Assembly (NCBI RefSeq): GCF_003054175.1
Contig: NZ_QBKN01000020.1
Location: 1 to 64,000 of the forward strand
Length of the DNA stretch: 64,000 nt
Direction: 5' to 3'
DNA from: Allosediminivita pacifica
GTDB lineage: Bacteria; Pseudomonadota; Alphaproteobacteria; Rhodobacterales; Rhodobacteraceae
Shown: piece after piece, positions 1 through 8,194 of the stretch
How positions within the stretch are numbered: the stretch's first letter is position 1
Layout: every line of letters starts with the position of its first letter
The notes under the pieces: generated by a model
What the model was told of the DNA's origin: nothing
Database searches by the model: none
What the model saw: only the letters and a program-made list of their open reading frames with translations
Program-made: the position numbers and the translations under genes

Positions 1-1
1 G

Positions 2-100
2 GCCATGGACGTGCGCTACCTCTCCACCGTCTCCTTCCGCCGCGACCTCGCGATCATCTACAAGACCGCTGCCGCCGTCACAGACCGCACCGGCAAGTGA
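2..100 (+). CDS. C-terminal fragment, probable bacterial sugar transferase
   Basis: An open frame enters from the left edge and stops with TGA at 98-100, giving about 32 residues that end in VTDRTGK. The segment MDVRYLSTVSFRRDLAII resembles the last helix of undecaprenyl-phosphate sugar transferases (initiating glycosyltransferases of exopolysaccharide synthesis), which end in a D-V-x-Y-hydrophobic...DL-x-I-hydrophobic pattern. Only the tail is visible, so the assignment is a pattern match and not a domain call. A rho-independent terminator follows 26 bp later, which supports this being the real end of a transcript. Confidence 0.5.
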   Translation, partial: AMDVRYLSTVSFRRDLAIIYKTAAAVTDRTGK

Positions 101-126
101 TCCTCCCTGTGGTTGACCAGTGATAG

Positions 127-149
127 GGGCGCCTTCGGGCGCCCTTTTT
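127..149 (+). terminator. Rho-independent terminator
   Basis: Perfect 7-bp stem GGGCGCC / GGCGCCC closed by a TTCG tetraloop and followed by TTTTT. It ends the transcript of the partial gene before it. Confidence 0.9.
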
Positions 150-248
150 CATGGTGTGGACCCGGTGAGAACCGGCGCCGAGAATGGCGGCGCCGTCTGT
201 CGGCGCGCCCGGCGGCAGTATGGGCCGATCGATCCGCGCCGTTCATGA

Positions 249-317
249 AGAAATGGTAAATTCGTCTCTGTAAGCCATTGAAATCGTACAGGTGGCCAGA
301 TGTCCCGGGCCGGGACA
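249..317 (-). repeat. Palindromic repeat unit, copy A
   Basis: One of three copies in the window (others near 48256-48318 and 52541-52609). A 17-bp interrupted palindrome, TGTCCCGG-G-CCGGGACA, occupies 301-317. On the minus strand it is followed after exactly 19 nt by a conserved block at 249-281 containing TCAATG, CTTACAGAGACG and ACCATTTCT. Copy C carries the same 33-nt block with four differences. The unit lies between two converging genes. A further TGTCCCG half-site is at about 339-345. Function unknown; it could be a paired protein-binding site. Confidence 0.8.
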
Positions 318-354
318 CCCGTTTCGTCTCCAGCGCACTGTCCCGTTCACCGGC

Positions 355-1110
355 TCAGGTGTGGTAGAACTTGACCGAGCCCGGCTCCACCAGCGCGGCC
401 GTCAGCCGCCCCGTGGCATAGGCCCCGGTATCGGTCGGAATGCGCCCCGCCTCCGGGCGGGCATCGTCGGTGATGGTGTGCCCGTGCACCACCCAGGTCC
501 CGTCGCTGCGGGGTGTCGCCTCGAACTCCGGATGCCCCCAGAGCAGCACCTGGTCATCTTGGTCGTCGATCGGGATGCCCGGGTCAGCTCCGGCATGGGT
601 CACCACCACGTTCCCGGACAGCCACATAAGAGGCAAGTTGCGAAGCCAGGTCTCAAGCTCCTCGCCCAGCGCCTCGCGGAAACGGTCCCGGGCCGCCTCC
701 CACTCCTCGGCAGGCGCGCTTTCGGAGGGGGGCGAGCAGCGGAAGCTGGCGAGCGTCTGCAATCCTCCGTGCCGGATCCAGCGCGCCCCCTTTTCGGCAG
801 GCTCATCGAGAAAGCCGAGCATCATCTCTTCGTGGTTGCCCTTCAGGCAGATCATCACCTCCGGCCCGAATTCCACCTGCATGGCGTGCAGGCGCCGCAG
901 CAGAGCGGCACTGTCGTCGCCACGGTCCACGTAGTCGCCGACGCCGACCAGGAGGGCGGTGGGATGGCCGATCTCTTCGAGCCGCGCGATCAGCTTGGAG
1001 AACAGCGCATCGCACCCGTGAATATCCCCGATCGCAAAGAAGGGGGTCTCGGGTTCAAGGGGCGCCGAGAATTTCGGTTTGGAGGCACGAAGACGTTTGA
1101 AAAGTCGCAT
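355..1110 (-). CDS. Metallophosphoesterase (PPP-type Ser/Thr phosphatase or Ap4A-hydrolase-like)
   Basis: 251 residues with the three metal-binding signatures of calcineurin-like phosphoesterases in order: GDIHG near residue 28, GDYVDRG near 58 and GNHE near 90. A later GHT motif near residue 210 supplies the last metal ligand. The family contains bacterial protein phosphatases (PrpA type) and symmetrical diadenosine tetraphosphatases; the sequence alone does not decide between them. No signal peptide, so cytoplasmic. It converges with the fragment at the left edge and is transcribed away from the iron genes. Confidence 0.85.
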   Translation of the reverse strand: MRLFKRLRASKPKFSAPLEPETPFFAIGDIHGCDALFSKLIARLEEIGHPTALLVGVGDYVDRGDDSAALLRRLHAMQVEFGPEVMICLKGNHEEMMLGFLDEPAEKGARWIRHGGLQTLASFRCSPPSESAPAEEWEAARDRFREALGEELETWLRNLPLMWLSGNVVVTHAGADPGIPIDDQDDQVLLWGHPEFEATPRSDGTWVVHGHTITDDARPEAGRIPTDTGAYATGRLTAALVEPGSVKFYHT

Positions 1111-1207
1111 TTAACGGCAGCTAGGACGTTTTCTCGACCATGCCAAGGCAGATAATTCGCACTTTACCGCCAACGTCACGGAAAAGGTGGCCGCGCTTGG
1201 AAAATGC

Positions 1208-1468
1208 TCAGGCGGCCCGCCCGCCTTCGAGAACGCGCAGCTTCGCATTCTTCTTGCGACACTTCTTGTCGTAGGCAACCGCCCAGTGGCGGTAGCGCCC
1301 CATGACCTCCTGCTGAGCCATCAGCATCTCGATGAACGCCTCGCGCTGGTCGTCCTTCTTCAGCGACTTGAACATCTTCTTCTGGGGCTTGGTCATCGAA
1401 CAGCCGATGCAGTGCCCCTCGCGTTTGAACTTGCAGACATCGATGCAGGGGCTCGGGGTCTTGGCCAT
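1208..1468 (-). CDS. DUF1289 family small cysteine protein
   Basis: 86 residues. The N-terminus carries the DUF1289 cysteine pattern, C-x3-C near residue 8 followed by C-IGC near 20, in the form PSPCIDVC...GHCIGC. These four cysteines probably bind a metal or an Fe-S cluster, but no function is established for the family. The C-terminal half is basic and helical (KKxRKKNAKLR). It lies just downstream of hemP on the same strand with about a 75-bp gap, so co-transcription with the heme-uptake gene is possible. Confidence 0.85.
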   Translation of the reverse strand: MAKTPSPCIDVCKFKREGHCIGCSMTKPQKKMFKSLKKDDQREAFIEMLMAQQEVMGRYRHWAVAYDKKCRKKNAKLRVLEGGRAA

Positions 1469-1543
1469 ATCTCTTCTTCCTCGCTCATGGCGCGCGGATC
1501 CGCGCGCGTCTGGCTGGGGCGGGTCTCAGTAGGTCGGCGCGAC

Positions 1544-1717
1544 CTATTTCGTCAGGATCAGCTTGCCCGCACGCGTGATACGCAGAGTATAGACCTGCCC
1601 GTCGAGCACGATATGCGCCTGAACGCCGTCCGGGATCAGGGCACGGGCGTCGTAGGTCGCGACTTCCTCGGTCTGCGCCGGATCGCGGGTCGGGGGAACG
1701 CGGGTTGCCATGGTCAT
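1544..1717 (-). CDS. hemP: Hemin uptake protein HemP/HmuP
   Basis: 57 residues (MTMATRVPP...LILTK). The C-terminal half, with ARALIPDG and the pattern V-x-L-x-G-x-x-Y-x-L-R-I-T-R-x-G-K-L-I-L-T-K, is the HemP signature. HemP/HmuP proteins are associated with heme uptake, and in rhizobia HmuP helps activate the heme-uptake genes. I start at the ATG that overlaps the stop of the upstream small ORF (ATGA at 1714-1717); a second ATG two codons in would give 55 residues. The gene is too short for most ORF callers. Confidence 0.88.
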   Translation of the reverse strand: MTMATRVPPTRDPAQTEEVATYDARALIPDGVQAHIVLDGQVYTLRITRAGKLILTK

Positions 1718-1872
1718 GCCAGCGGCCTCCGGACGTCGCGCTCAAGGTCCGCCAACATCTCGACGGTCCAGCCTTCGGCGATCTCGCCCCGCAAGCCGCC
1801 CTGCAGTACTTCACGCCAGCACATCCGCGCCTGCGCCCGATCTCGGTCCCGTCCGGCCAGGGAATGAGTCAT
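1714..1872 (-). CDS. Unrecognised small protein translationally coupled to hemP
   Basis: 52 residues from ATG at 1870-1872 to TGA at 1714-1716, where its stop overlaps the hemP start as ATGA. It is charged and probably helical (RDRDRAQARMCWREVL, then EMLADLERDVRRP), with one cysteine and two tryptophans. I recognise no family. Support for it being real is the coupling to hemP, a purine-rich GAGGGTGAC just before the start, and an iron-box-like site about 70 bp upstream. It may be a leader peptide whose translation opens hemP, or a small iron-regulated protein. Confidence 0.6.
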   Translation of the reverse strand: MTHSLAGRDRDRAQARMCWREVLQGGLRGEIAEGWTVEMLADLERDVRRPLA

Positions 1873-1942
1873 GTCACCCTCGTAAATTGGTCATCTCACT
1901 GATCCGGGCTTCCCTGCCGGGTGGCTTGGACTTCCTTAAAAC

Positions 1943-1957
1943 TGACCAATATACTCA
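1943..1957. promoter_or_regulatory. Iron-responsive operator-like site (TGA-N9-TCA) upstream of the small ORF and hemP
   Basis: TGACCAATATACTCA fits the TGA-N9-TCA pattern of RirA/IRO sites. It lies about 70 bp before the ATG of the small ORF that leads into hemP. A TTGACA-like hexamer on the minus strand at about 1962-1967 is a candidate -35 element. Similar sites occur in the other two iron promoters here. Confidence 0.6.
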
Positions 1958-2030
1958 GGCTTGTCAATGCCGACAAAAACAATCAGATTAACTTGCGAAC
2001 CAAAGCGGGTGAAAAATGGCGTCAGGCTGA

Positions 2031-2813
2031 TCACCATTGCGCCGCCGACTGGGGCAGTATGTAAGGCAACCCCTCGGCCGGTGGCACGGACACCCTCAGA
2101 GAACACCCGTAAGCCTCGGAGAGGGTATCATCGGTCATGACATCCCGAGGATGCCCGGACGCAAGGCACCTCCCCCGCGACAGAACCGTGACCGCGTCGG
2201 AGTATAGCGCCGTGAGATTGAGGTCGTGCATCACGGCCACGACACCGCCGCCCGCACGCGCAAAATCGCGCGCGAGGTCCATGACCTGCAACTGATGCGC
2301 GATGTCGAGGCTTGCAACAGGCTCGTCCAGCAAGAGCCACCGCGGCTGCCCGTCCGCGACGGGCGCCCAGACCTGCGCCAGCACGCGCGCCAGCATGACG
2401 CGCTGCGCCTCGCCGCCCGACAGGTCCTGGAACGACCGCCCCGCATGCTCCGTCATCCCGACCCGCGAGAGCGCCAGCATCGGCACCTCGTCGCGGGCAC
2501 CGGAGGTGCCGGCCTGCAGCCCCAGGCGCACGACCTCGAGCACCGTGAAGGGAAAGGCGAGGCGTGCCGCCTGTGGCAGCACGGCACGCTGCGCGGCGAG
2601 CTCCCAGGGACGCTGCCCCGCGATGTCGCGCCCGTTGAGCATCACCGCACCGCGATAGGGCACTGTGGCCGTGATGGCGCCAAGCAGCGAGGTTTTCCCC
2701 GACCCGTTCGGCCCGACGATGGCACTCACTTCACCAGCCCGGGCCCGGAAGTCGATGCCTCTCAGGGCAAGGTGATCGCCGTAGCGGACCTCGATACCGG
2801 TGGCGCTCAGCAT
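2031..2813 (-). CDS. hmuV: Hemin ABC transporter ATPase
   Basis: 260 residues from MLSATGIEV. Walker A is GPNGSGKT near residue 35, the ABC signature is LSGGEAQR near 135, Walker B is LLLDEP near 163, and the switch histidine is in MHDLN. It energises import of heme across the inner membrane with HmuU and HmuT. The ATG lies one base beyond the hmuU stop, and longer in-frame starts would run into hmuU, so this start is preferred. It is the last gene of the hmuSTUV operon. Confidence 0.93.
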   Translation of the reverse strand: MLSATGIEVRYGDHLALRGIDFRARAGEVSAIVGPNGSGKTSLLGAITATVPYRGAVMLNGRDIAGQRPWELAAQRAVLPQAARLAFPFTVLEVVRLGLQAGTSGARDEVPMLALSRVGMTEHAGRSFQDLSGGEAQRVMLARVLAQVWAPVADGQPRWLLLDEPVASLDIAHQLQVMDLARDFARAGGGVVAVMHDLNLTALYSDAVTVLSRGRCLASGHPRDVMTDDTLSEAYGCSLRVSVPPAEGLPYILPQSAAQW

Positions 2814-2814
2814 C

Positions 2815-3882
2815 TCAGACCTCCACGAAACCGCGTCGGCGCAGCAGGATCCAGAGGAAGATCGGCGCGCCGAGCACGGCCGTGACAATTCCGATGGGCA
2901 GTTCCCCGGGCGCAATGATGGTTCGGGCGATGACGTCCGCGAGGATCAGCAGTGCGGCGCCAAGCAGCGCCGCGTTGGGAAGCAACATCCGGTGATCCGG
3001 TCCTGACGCAAGCCGAAGAAGGTGCGGGACGACGATGCCGATAAAGCCGATGCCGCCCGAGACAGCGACCGCAGCACCGGTGGCACAGGCTACGGCGAGG
3101 ATTGCCACCGTCTTCATCCGCTGCACGTCGATCCCGATGTGGTGTGCCGTCGCCTCGCCCAGCGCCAGCCCGTTCAGCGCGCGCCCAAGGAACATCGCCA
3201 CGCAAAGCGCCACCGCAATCAGCGGACCGGCCGCCAGCACCTTGGCCCAGCTTGCCCCGGCCAGCGACCCGAGCCCCCAGAAGGTCAGATCGCGCAGCTG
3301 TTGGTCATCGGCCATGTAGACAAGGATGCCCGACAGCGCCCCGGCGAGCGCGCCAAGCGCGATCCCCGCCAGCAGCATGGTGGCAACCGAAGTGCGCCCG
3401 CCGCGCGTCGAGACCCGATAAAGCAAGAGGGTGGTCCCCCAGCCGCCGACGAAGGCCGCCCAGGGGACAAGCTGGTTGCCAGCCAGCGCGAGAAACCATC
3501 CCGGCAACATCGCCCCAAGAACGATGGCGAGGATTGCCCCGAGGCCCGCGCCCGAGGCAACACCCACGATCCCGGGATCGGCCAGCGGGTTCCGGAAGAG
3601 CCCCTGCATGACGGCGCCGGAAACGGCCAGTGCCGCCCCCACCATGGCGCCCATCGCCAGCCGCGGCAGGCGGATCTCTAGAAGCACGATCCGCTCCATC
3701 GCGCCAAGCGCCTCGCCCCGCGCAACCTTGCCCAGCAGGGCAGTCAGAGACACATCCGCCGCGCCGATCTGAAGGCTCAGAAAACAGCAACCCAACAGGG
3801 CCAGTGCGAGCCCCCAGTGTAGCGCGCGCGCCCGCCCAAGCCTGTTCCGAACAGGTGGAACAACCCCGCTCAGCTCAGCCAT
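2815..3882 (-). CDS. hmuU: Hemin ABC transporter permease (FecCD family)
   Basis: 355 residues, mostly hydrophobic, with the 9-10 transmembrane helices expected of the BtuC/FecCD family. Recognisable family segments are LPRLAMGAMVGAALAVSG, MQGLFRNPLADPGIVG and the cytoplasmic-loop region GGIGFIGIVVPHLLR. It forms the channel for periplasmic heme delivered by HmuT. It is packed between hmuT (4-bp gap) and hmuV (1-bp gap). Confidence 0.93.
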   Translation of the reverse strand: MAELSGVVPPVRNRLGRARALHWGLALALLGCCFLSLQIGAADVSLTALLGKVARGEALGAMERIVLLEIRLPRLAMGAMVGAALAVSGAVMQGLFRNPLADPGIVGVASGAGLGAILAIVLGAMLPGWFLALAGNQLVPWAAFVGGWGTTLLLYRVSTRGGRTSVATMLLAGIALGALAGALSGILVYMADDQQLRDLTFWGLGSLAGASWAKVLAAGPLIAVALCVAMFLGRALNGLALGEATAHHIGIDVQRMKTVAILAVACATGAAVAVSGGIGFIGIVVPHLLRLASGPDHRMLLPNAALLGAALLILADVIARTIIAPGELPIGIVTAVLGAPIFLWILLRRRGFVEV

Positions 3883-3886
3883 CTCC

Positions 3887-4798
3887 TCAGGAGCCTTCGC
3901 CGTAAAGCGCGGCGCTCAGTCCGTCGACGGCTTCGGCGGTGCGCGGGCCAAACCCGAGCAGCAGCAACCCGTCCATGCGGACCACCGACCGGCTTTCCCC
4001 GGCAGGCGTCAGGCGCAGGGGCGGCATAGAGAAAAGCGCATCGTCGGTAATGCCATGATCGCCACCCCGATCCATCATCAGGATCACGTCAGGCGCCGCG
4101 CGTACCAGGGCCTCGTCGCTGACCGGCTTGTACCCCTCGACATCGGAAAGCGCGTTCACGCCGCCGGCCATGGAGATCAGGGCATCGGCCCCTGTGCCTG
4201 CTCCCGCCGCAGTGATCCGCCCGCCCTGCGTGGAGAGGATGAACAGCACCCGCTTCCTGTCGCCGGCGCGCGCCTCGGCTCGGGCCATTGCGCCTTCGAG
4301 TGCGTCACCAACCGCTTCGGAAAGTACGGCGGCGCGGTCCGGAACTTCAAGCGCGGCGCCGACAACTTCGATCTTCTTCAGCACACCCTCGGCCGAGTAT
4401 CTTTCGGGGACCGTCACGAAGGGCACCGAGGCCTCCCGGATGACCTCCACCGCTTCTGGCGGGCCCGCCCCCTCTTCGGAGAGGATGAGATCAGGCCCCA
4501 CCGACAACACACCCTCGGGCGAAAGGGCCCGGACGTAGCCCACATCCGGCAGCGCCTCTGCCTCGGGTGGGTAGGTCGACGTGGTATCGCGTGCAATCAG
4601 CCGATCGCCCTGCCCGAGAGCGTAGACGATCTCGGTGATGGCGCCGCCAAGCGAAAGCACCGCAGCCGGAGGGTTGGCCGCCCGCGCCTGCCGGTCCGCC
4701 ACGCTCCATCCGAAGAGCGCGAGGATCGCCGCCAGCAAGAGGACGGAGAACAGCTTGAAGCCCTGGGCACTGTGGGTCCTGTGGGAAAGGAAGGTCAT
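3887..4798 (-). CDS. hmuT: Periplasmic hemin-binding protein
   Basis: 303 residues. An N-terminal hydrophobic segment (FKLFSVLLLAAILALFGW) and an Ala-rich cleavage region mark export. The mature part has the heme-binding-protein pattern: LGGAITEIVYALG, then RDTTSTYPPEA, then LPDVGYVRALSPEGVL and SEEGAGPP. These segments are typical of HmuT/ShuT rather than siderophore-binding homologues. A strong ribosome binding site (AGGAGG) precedes the ATG. It delivers heme to HmuUV. Confidence 0.92.
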   Translation of the reverse strand: MTFLSHRTHSAQGFKLFSVLLLAAILALFGWSVADRQARAANPPAAVLSLGGAITEIVYALGQGDRLIARDTTSTYPPEAEALPDVGYVRALSPEGVLSVGPDLILSEEGAGPPEAVEVIREASVPFVTVPERYSAEGVLKKIEVVGAALEVPDRAAVLSEAVGDALEGAMARAEARAGDRKRVLFILSTQGGRITAAGAGTGADALISMAGGVNALSDVEGYKPVSDEALVRAAPDVILMMDRGGDHGITDDALFSMPPLRLTPAGESRSVVRMDGLLLLGFGPRTAEAVDGLSAALYGEGS

Positions 4799-4822
4799 GT
4801 GGTCCTCCTGAGCCTGTCGGGA

Positions 4823-5887
4823 TCACGCGCCAACGGGCGCGACGGCTGGAAGCCCGGGCAGAGCTTCGACGATGCGGCCCCATTCGGGGCGGCTGTCCAT
4901 GCCCTCCTTCCCGATCCCGAAGACCTGGAAGATGATCGCCCCATCCACGTCGAAAGCCTCGACCGAAATGGCGGGCCCGCGCTGCGTGGGCTTTTCCACA
5001 GCCCAGAGCTCGGCCAGCTTGTCGCGGCGCAGATGCAGGTTGAAACCGGGATCCATGATGTTCTGCCAAGGGCCCATGGCCTTCACCGTTTGAAGCGGTC
5101 CGGAATGAATCTGGATGCAGCCGCGGTTGCCAACGAAGACCATGACCCCGATGCCCGCATCGCGCACGGCCTCGAGCATCAGGTCCGCCGCGTCGGGCTC
5201 AAGCTGGCGCACGAAGGGCGCCCCGGCGATCCGGTAGGCGCCGAGCCGGTTCATCTTCAGCTTGGAACAAAGGCGCAGAAACTGGTGGGTGTCCGTCAGC
5301 TTCCGCCACTCCGCGCGCAGAACATCCGCTTTTTCGGGCACCGACTTCGGCGCCTCTGGCGGTTGGCGCGGCTCCACGGCCTGGCCTTCGGATTGATCGT
5401 CGTGCGCGAGGTCGCTCACCACCTGCGCCCACGCCGCATGATCCGAGGTTTCGCGCATGTGGATCTTGTGCACCGCGTCGCCTGCCGCATCGAAGACCTG
5501 CAGCGACCGACGCGGGCCATTCTCGCCCTCGGCTTCCACCGCGTAGGCGTGCACCCAGTGCTTGGGAAAGATCCGCAGGTCGATTTCTTCGTTGAGCACC
5601 ATCGAGGCATGCGGGCCCGGATGGTAGTTCGCGTAGCGGCCGACCTTCTCGTGAACGCAGGCAGGCACGCGCGTCAGAGCCATCACCTCTCCCAGCGTCT
5701 CGGCCGCGGGCATCAGGTGGTCGGGATGGGCGCGGAGGCGCGTCGCACCGTCACCAACGCGAGCCGCGACCGGTTCGGCCTCGGAAATACCCAGCCGGTC
5801 GGCCAGATCACGGGCCCGGAGGTTCGGCGAATCATCCTGCGCGGCGCGGATCTCCTCGGGGGTCGGTCTCTGCTCTGCGTGTGCCAT
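4823..5887 (-). CDS. hmuS: Hemin-degrading factor HmuS/HemS
   Basis: 354 residues, the usual length for the two-lobe HemS/HmuS family. Typical segments include RDLADRLGISEAE at the N-terminus, VHEKVGRY, a VGNRGCIQIHSGP stretch, and MDPGFNLHLRRDKLAELW near residue 265. These cytoplasmic proteins bind incoming heme and take part in its breakdown or hand-over. Start chosen at MAHAEQ because upstream in-frame residues run into the promoter. It is the first gene of hmuSTUV and is transcribed divergently from the receptor gene. Confidence 0.92.
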   Translation of the reverse strand: MAHAEQRPTPEEIRAAQDDSPNLRARDLADRLGISEAEPVAARVGDGATRLRAHPDHLMPAAETLGEVMALTRVPACVHEKVGRYANYHPGPHASMVLNEEIDLRIFPKHWVHAYAVEAEGENGPRRSLQVFDAAGDAVHKIHMRETSDHAAWAQVVSDLAHDDQSEGQAVEPRQPPEAPKSVPEKADVLRAEWRKLTDTHQFLRLCSKLKMNRLGAYRIAGAPFVRQLEPDAADLMLEAVRDAGIGVMVFVGNRGCIQIHSGPLQTVKAMGPWQNIMDPGFNLHLRRDKLAELWAVEKPTQRGPAISVEAFDVDGAIIFQVFGIGKEGMDSRPEWGRIVEALPGLPAVAPVGA

Positions 5888-5957
5888 GGGCGCCTTTCCG
5901 TTGAGGGGCGGTCTCAGGCTGCATCGCAAGCTTTGGCGACGTGGCTCCGCAATTTAC

Positions 5958-6019
5958 TTGACTGTTTTAGTCAATCTCCCTATCCGCTGCAACTCGTCAA
6001 AACATGAAAACCTGACTCA
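5958..6019. promoter_or_regulatory. Divergent hmuS / receptor promoter with two TGA-N9-TCA iron boxes
   Basis: Two sites match TGA-N9-TCA. The first, TTGACTGTTTTAGTCAA at 5958-5974, is a nearly perfect palindrome. The second, TGAAAACCTGACTCA, is at 6005-6019. Both lie in the about 200-bp gap between the divergent hmuS (start 5887) and the receptor gene (start 6090), where one regulator could control both directions. RirA-type repression under iron sufficiency is an inference from the motif. Confidence 0.7.
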
Positions 6020-6089
6020 GCAAGACGCCGCCGCGCCAGCCCCTTCGCGAGCCCCGGCACAGCCAGGGTAAAATCCAAGGGGACATCAC

Positions 6090-8090
6090 ATGATCCGATC
6101 GCACTACCTGCGCGGCACGACCGCGCTTGTCTGCCTGACGCTGGCCGCGCCCGCCGCGGCGCAGGAAGAGGGCGGCGGCTTTCTCGGCACGCTGGTCTTC
6201 ACCGCCGGCAAACGCGACCTGTCATACGGCGGCGCCGTGTCGCGCACGGTCGTCGACTCGGAAGAGATCAGCGACCGGCAGGCCAGCACCATCGCCCAGC
6301 TCATCGATTCCGTGCCCTCGGTGGAGCTCATCAACGGGGGCAACACGCCCCAGGGCTCGGCCATCACGATCCGCGGCTACGGGGCCACCACGAGTTACGG
6401 CAACGACCAGAAGGTCGCCATTCAGGTCGACGGCGCCAGCGTCGGATCCGAAGAGCTTTACCGCATCGGCACACAACTTTTCACAGACCCGCTTCTCTAC
6501 AAGGAAGCCGAGGTGCTGCGCGGCACCATCGGCAGCTTTGCCTACGGCTCGGGCATCGTCGGCGGCGTGGTGAAGCTGGAAACCAAGGATGCCTCGGACT
6601 TCACCAACGGCGAAATCGGCCTGGCCGGGTCGCAGACCTTCGAATTCTCAAGCAACGGTGATGGCGCCGTTAGTTCGACCACCCTGGCCTGGCAACCGAC
6701 CGAGCGCGCCGAGTTCCTGCTCAACTACGCCTGGCGCCAGCAAGACAACATGGTGGATGGCGACGGAAACACGATAGCAGACAGCGCCACGGAGGCTCCC
6801 TCAACGCTCGCCAAAGGTCGTTTCATATTCGGCGAAGCGGACCAGCACTCGGTGATGTTCAGCTACACGCATAGCGTCACCGACGAAAAGGATGTGCCGT
6901 ACGATCAGATCCGTAGCCCGTACTACTTTGCGTTCGGAAACGTTGATAGACGAACCGAAACCCGCCAAGCGGTACTGGAATATGGCTATAATCCGCTTGG
7001 CAACGATCTGGTCGACCTGACTGCGAACCTCTCCTACTCGGATCAGGACATCGAACAAGAGTACATCCCCGGCTCATCGAACAACCCCGATGCAGCGGAT
7101 CTGGCAAACGCGGACCAGCGCTACCAGACCACCAAGCTCACCGTGAAGAACCGCTCGCTCTTTTCCAGCGGTGCGCTCGAGCATGACCTACTCACGGGCG
7201 TCGAACTGATCCGCCGCGAACGCGCCGACAACGAAGAAGCCAGCGCCCCGGGGGGCGAGGATCGCCGGTTCGCACTGTTTGCCATCGACGAGATGTCTAT
7301 CGGCGGCTTCACCATCACCCCGGCGATTCGCTACGAGACATCGACCATAGAAAGCGCGTCCGACTACGGCAAATTCGAGAACGACGCACTCATGGGCGGG
7401 CTCGCCCTCGGTTACGATTTCGACAACGGCGTCTCGGTCTTCGGAAGCGCGGCCTATACCGAGGGTCTGGCGATCATCGACGATCTGTCCAGCACGGTCA
7501 CGACAACCGACATGAACCAAACCGAGAAGTCGCAGACCTTCGAAGTCGGCGCCTCCTACACCGGAACCGATCTCTTCGCCGCAGCCGACAGCCTGACGGT
7601 GCGCGGCAACTACTACGACACGACGCTCTGGGACGTGACAAGCTACTCCGGCGTGGACCACGTCGAAACCGAAGGCTTCGAACTCGAGGCCTCCTACGGG
7701 CTTGCAAACGGGGTCTACTTCGACCTCAACGGGCACTATGGCGAGGGAACGGAATTCGCCGGAAACGGCGCCGAGACGACGTGGCGCAACACACCCACTG
7801 ACCGGCTTCAGTTTACCGCGGGCCGTCGGTTCGGCGAAGAACTCGACCTGAGCTGGGAGGTCGTGCACAGCGCCGACCGCCGCGATTCGACCGGCGAGGA
7901 CCTGGATGACGTGACGCTGCACAACCTGCGTGCCACATGGAAACCCGATGCGCGGGGCTGGCTCGACGGATCGCAGGTGCGCTTCGGCGTCGAGAACGTC
8001 ACCGACGAGCAGTACATCGGGCACCTGTCCTCGGACTCGCGCCCCGCACCAGGGCGGAACTTCAAGCTGACGCTGACGAAGCTGTTCTGA
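6090..8090 (+). CDS. hmuR: TonB-dependent heme/hemoglobin receptor
   Basis: 666 residues. A signal peptide (ALVCLTLAAPAAAQ) ends near residue 25, followed by a TonB-box-like TLVFTA near 34-39. The plug domain contains AQLIDSVPSVEL and ITIRGYG. The beta-barrel ends in the outer-membrane signature FKLTLTKLF with terminal Phe. The length suits heme receptors of the HmuR/HutA type. Placement divergent from hmuSTUV, with shared iron boxes, supports heme as the substrate. Transport would be driven by the exbBD-tonB operon 5 kb away. Confidence 0.88.
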   Translation: MIRSHYLRGTTALVCLTLAAPAAAQEEGGGFLGTLVFTAGKRDLSYGGAVSRTVVDSEEISDRQASTIAQLIDSVPSVELINGGNTPQGSAITIRGYGATTSYGNDQKVAIQVDGASVGSEELYRIGTQLFTDPLLYKEAEVLRGTIGSFAYGSGIVGGVVKLETKDASDFTNGEIGLAGSQTFEFSSNGDGAVSSTTLAWQPTERAEFLLNYAWRQQDNMVDGDGNTIADSATEAPSTLAKGRFIFGEADQHSVMFSYTHSVTDEKDVPYDQIRSPYYFAFGNVDRRTETRQAVLEYGYNPLGNDLVDLTANLSYSDQDIEQEYIPGSSNNPDAADLANADQRYQTTKLTVKNRSLFSSGALEHDLLTGVELIRRERADNEEASAPGGEDRRFALFAIDEMSIGGFTITPAIRYETSTIESASDYGKFENDALMGGLALGYDFDNGVSVFGSAAYTEGLAIIDDLSSTVTTTDMNQTEKSQTFEVGASYTGTDLFAAADSLTVRGNYYDTTLWDVTSYSGVDHVETEGFELEASYGLANGVYFDLNGHYGEGTEFAGNGAETTWRNTPTDRLQFTAGRRFGEELDLSWEVVHSADRRDSTGEDLDDVTLHNLRATWKPDARGWLDGSQVRFGVENVTDEQYIGHLSSDSRPAPGRNFKLTLTKLF

Positions 8091-8107
8091 GCCCCTGAAA
8101 GTAGCTT

Positions 8108-8133
8108 GCCCCGGCGGGTTTCCCCGCCGAGGC
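8108..8133 (+). terminator. Hairpin after the heme receptor gene
   Basis: An 11-bp arm GCCCCGGCGGG pairs with CCCGCCGAGGC with one mismatch and a 4-nt loop. No T-run follows, so it may act as an mRNA 3'-end stabiliser. A second hairpin, AGGCGCC/GGCGCCT at 8171-8190, lies on the dps side of this convergent gap. Confidence 0.55.
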
Positions 8134-8194
8134 AAAGCAGTCTTCTGCGAACGATGTCGTCTTTCGGATCAGGCGCCGGCTACGGCGCCTGTCA

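Noticed and set aside
301-317. TGTCCCGG palindrome as a LexA box
   Set aside because: Alphaproteobacterial LexA sites are GTTC/GAAC-based; the position between converging genes also does not fit an SOS promoter.
1961-1976. TTGTC-N6-GACAA palindrome near the hemP promoter
   Set aside because: Short, not repeated near other iron genes, and not a motif I can tie to a regulator.
2010-2024. TGAAAAATGGCGTCA, another TGA-N9-TCA match
   Set aside because: Lies at the 3' end of hmuV, away from any start; a chance match is likely.
4055-6007. 650-codon plus-strand open frame over hmuT and hmuS
   Set aside because: Antisense to two clear heme genes, with no family pattern.
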